Assembly (NCBI GenBank): GCA_013397695.1
Contig: VYZI01000086.1
Span: 244,176 to 308,175, forward strand
Direction: 5' to 3'
DNA from: Centropus unirufus
Lineage: Eukaryota; Chordata; Aves; Cuculiformes; Centropidae
Length of the DNA stretch: 64,000 bases
In this document: one piece after another, positions 62,073 through 64,000 of the stretch
How the letters are laid out: each line of letters opens with the position of its first letter
Position numbering within the stretch: the first letter of the stretch is position 1
Program-made: the position numbers and the translations under genes
Notes under the pieces: generated by a model
Told to the model about the DNA's origin: nothing
What the model saw: the letters and a program-made list of their open reading frames with translations, nothing else
Database searches by the model: none

Positions 62073-62307
62073 GGACAACTCTCTGCGGTCAGGTCTTTGT
62101 GGCCAACTCTTTGTGGGACAACCCTCTGTAGGGATAACTCGCCATGACGACATTTCTGACCCTAAGCTTAACCCTTACTCTAACCCTAAGCCTGACCCTG
62201 ATTTAAACTCTAATCCTAAAACTAACCCTAAATCTAATGTCTTCCCATGGACAGTTTTTCTGGAGGAGAGTTGACCCTGCAGAGTGTTGGCCTTAGAGAG
62301 CTGTCCC
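62073..62307. repeat. Inverted minisatellite motif flanking a telomere-like core
   Basis: A 16-17 bp motif, roughly GGMCAACWCTYTGYRGG, occurs three times in + orientation (62073-62088, 62101-62116, 62116-62132) and twice in - orientation (62276-62292, 62291-62307). The longest arm pair is 62116-62143 against 62265-62292: 28 bp with 22 matches as an inverted repeat. Between the arms is a degenerate CCCTAA array. The structure has no coding content. It could be a small non-autonomous element, a minisatellite, or a rearranged interstitial telomere scar. Confidence 0.6.
62157..62237 (+). repeat. Degenerate interstitial telomere-like (CCCTAA)n
   Basis: Three exact CCCTAA units are mixed with variants such as CCTGAC, TCCTAA, ACTCTAA and AATCTAA across about 80 bases. 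The strand shown is C-rich. Divergence indicates an old or imperfect array. Confidence 0.75.
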
Positions 62308-64000
62308 TTCCTGCTTTTAGAGGGGATATTGGAGGTGGGCAGATTCATCAAAGAACCTGCCGGAAATCACTGCCCAGCTAGAGCATCAGCTGGGAGTGAA
62401 GTGGGATACCTTAGGGCATTTTGAATGGCACCAGGCACCTATATTTAGACGCTGGAATCCCACCCGATGAGTCAGCAAAGCCCTTTCCCAGCAGATCCAC
62501 TCCCTGGTGACAAGGTGGGGCAAAAGGGATGAAGCATGCCAGCATGTCCCTGCCTGTCACTGCTAAGCATGCCCCGAAGGGAGCCAGCACAGGAAATTCC
62601 CCCAACGTATAAGAGAGAGGGGCAGCCTTTCAACAAGTTTATTTTTAACCATCCTGTGGAGCTGTATCATTGCCTAGGAATACTACAGGCTTATTTGGGG
62701 ATGTTGCCATTCTCAATGGGTTCTTCAAAAGAAAAACGAAAACAGGCCCTTTCTAATCTTTGTTTGCTCATTGTTAGGCAATGTTGGCTGACATTTGCAA
62801 GTGTAGTTCACTTCTAATACAGGGCTTTTGCGGGGCAGGTATGGTAAAGAAAGGGTCAGTCCTCTCTAATAACATGGCACATGGGCTCCATGAGGGAGGA
62901 ATACATACATTCAGAATGAGAGCTGGCTTTCCCTGGTGTAGATTGTTCTCTAGCCCCTGGACATTTTAAGCACATTGCAGTGGTGTGGGGCAGAGGGGGT
63001 TGCCTTGTTTTCTTGCTTTGTGAAGTAAAAGTGAAGGGACTGAGCCCCAGAGCATCTTAACCCCAGGGAGTCAGCAGGCTACATTAACTGCAATAACCCA
63101 GAAAAGCGGGGGCTGTTGCAGCTTTCCACACTATTGGTCTCAGGTGCCTGAACGCTGCATCAGCGCTTTAAGCCGTGCTGGAGCTGAGTCCTGCAGGATG
63201 GGAAAATCCTCTCAGGGGTCTAGCCTAATCTGGAGTTCTGTGCCTGAAATGCTCTGATCCACGTCCTTTGCCGGCTCTGCAAAGGATGAGTACAACTTTT
63301 ATTTCACCCATGAGCAAAAGAGAGAAGGCACCAGTGACTTGTGTTTTATTAAAGCCAGGCCAACTGCTTGGGGCCTTCTTGTGACAGGAATTATCAATCT
63401 TAAATATATATAGGGGAACAGGCTGGCTTTGCCTAGGGCCTGAAGGATGAGCGAGTCATTGCACTGCTATGTGCCTTGGATAAACACCCATTCTTTGGTG
63501 CCTGTGTGTCTGGGGCAGGGGAAATCTTTCTGGCCTGAATGCAGCCCCTTCACCACGAATATTTCTCCCAGTGATGCTGCGGTGCATTGCACACGCGAAT
63601 GAAAAGCACGGAACCTAAATACATACAACCCTGAATACATCATTGCAAAGCAAAGGGGGTTCTCAGCAGCTGTCACAGTTTGTTTGATCAGTTCCCAGGC
63701 CTTTCCCGCATTCCCTTCACTTAGGCCAGCAGCCCTCAGGAGCTTGCACCTACTGTGCAATGAGTTCCCTGAGCATCCCTGGGTTTTCAGCAGGCACCTA
63801 CCTGTGTCACGTGGCATCCCCTGGTACCCAGCACAGCCTTCTCTATTCCCCTCCAGTGACCAGATGCACCCGAGATGGGCTGTGGATCAGTGATGCTCTT
63901 TTGATTCCGAGCCTCGGATCAAAAAGCCGCAGTGTTACATGGTGCTAGAGCCCAGAGGTGCTGTGTCCTGCAAAGCCCTGGTTCACTGGGAGCTCAGTCT
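62308..64000. other. Intergenic region to window end
   Basis: No gene recognised; open frames are short (up to 116 codons) and without motifs. A GC-balanced, non-repetitive sequence with nothing that stands out. A gene could begin beyond the window edge. Confidence 0.5.

Noticed and set aside
1..64000. CRISPR arrays, operons, phage or bacterial mobile systems
   Set aside because: The window has the gene density, CpG island, intron signals and CR1 LINEs of a vertebrate nuclear genome; nothing prokaryotic is present.

Overview
This is a vertebrate nuclear window, most likely avian. Two things suggest this: several decayed CR1 (chicken repeat 1) LINE copies whose 3' ends carry the typical ATTCTATG octamer tails, and a compact CpG-island gene whose protein is clearly MID1IP1. 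The closest bird clade cannot be named from the sequence. CR1 also occurs in crocodilians and turtles, so 'bird' is an inference. There are no prokaryotic operons, CRISPR arrays or phage genes.

The only protein-coding gene I can support is MID1IP1 (MIG12, the Spot14 family paralogue of THRSP) on the + strand. Its whole reading frame lies in one exon (10218-10712). The promoter region is a CpG island of about 2.4 kb (about 8600-11000) interrupted by a 135-base assembly gap (9238-9372). It holds a palindromic RFX X-box, a CACGTG E-box, four CCAAT boxes and a TATA box at 9678. A short non-coding first exon (about 9709-9758), a GC-rich 378-bp intron and the coding exon follow. The 3' UTR is about 1.2 kb, with two candidate poly(A) signals (11173 and 11913).

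Layout: 1-8177 is intergenic, upstream of the gene. 8178-8590 is a CR1 3' end abutting the CpG island. 8600-11940 is MID1IP1 and its promoter. 11941-64000 is about 52 kb without a recognisable gene. In mammals MID1IP1 is followed by a large gene-poor interval before BCOR, and this stretch is consistent with that. It contains four more CR1 pieces (15.7 kb, 38.8-39.9 kb, 41.3 kb, 48.1-48.9 kb), homopolymer tracts, a second assembly gap (37560-37589), and several AT-rich, homeobox-site-rich blocks that look like candidate conserved non-coding elements. At 62.07-62.31 kb a 16-17 bp motif occurs in both orientations around a degenerate telomere-like (CCCTAA) core. That is the most unusual non-genic structure in the window.

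How it works together: MID1IP1 is a small lipogenic regulator that binds acetyl-CoA carboxylase and the ubiquitin ligase MID1. The E-box and CCAAT boxes in its promoter fit known regulation of this family by nutrient-responsive bHLH factors together with NF-Y. The surrounding desert may hold its long-range regulatory elements or those of neighbours outside the window. That last point is inference only.
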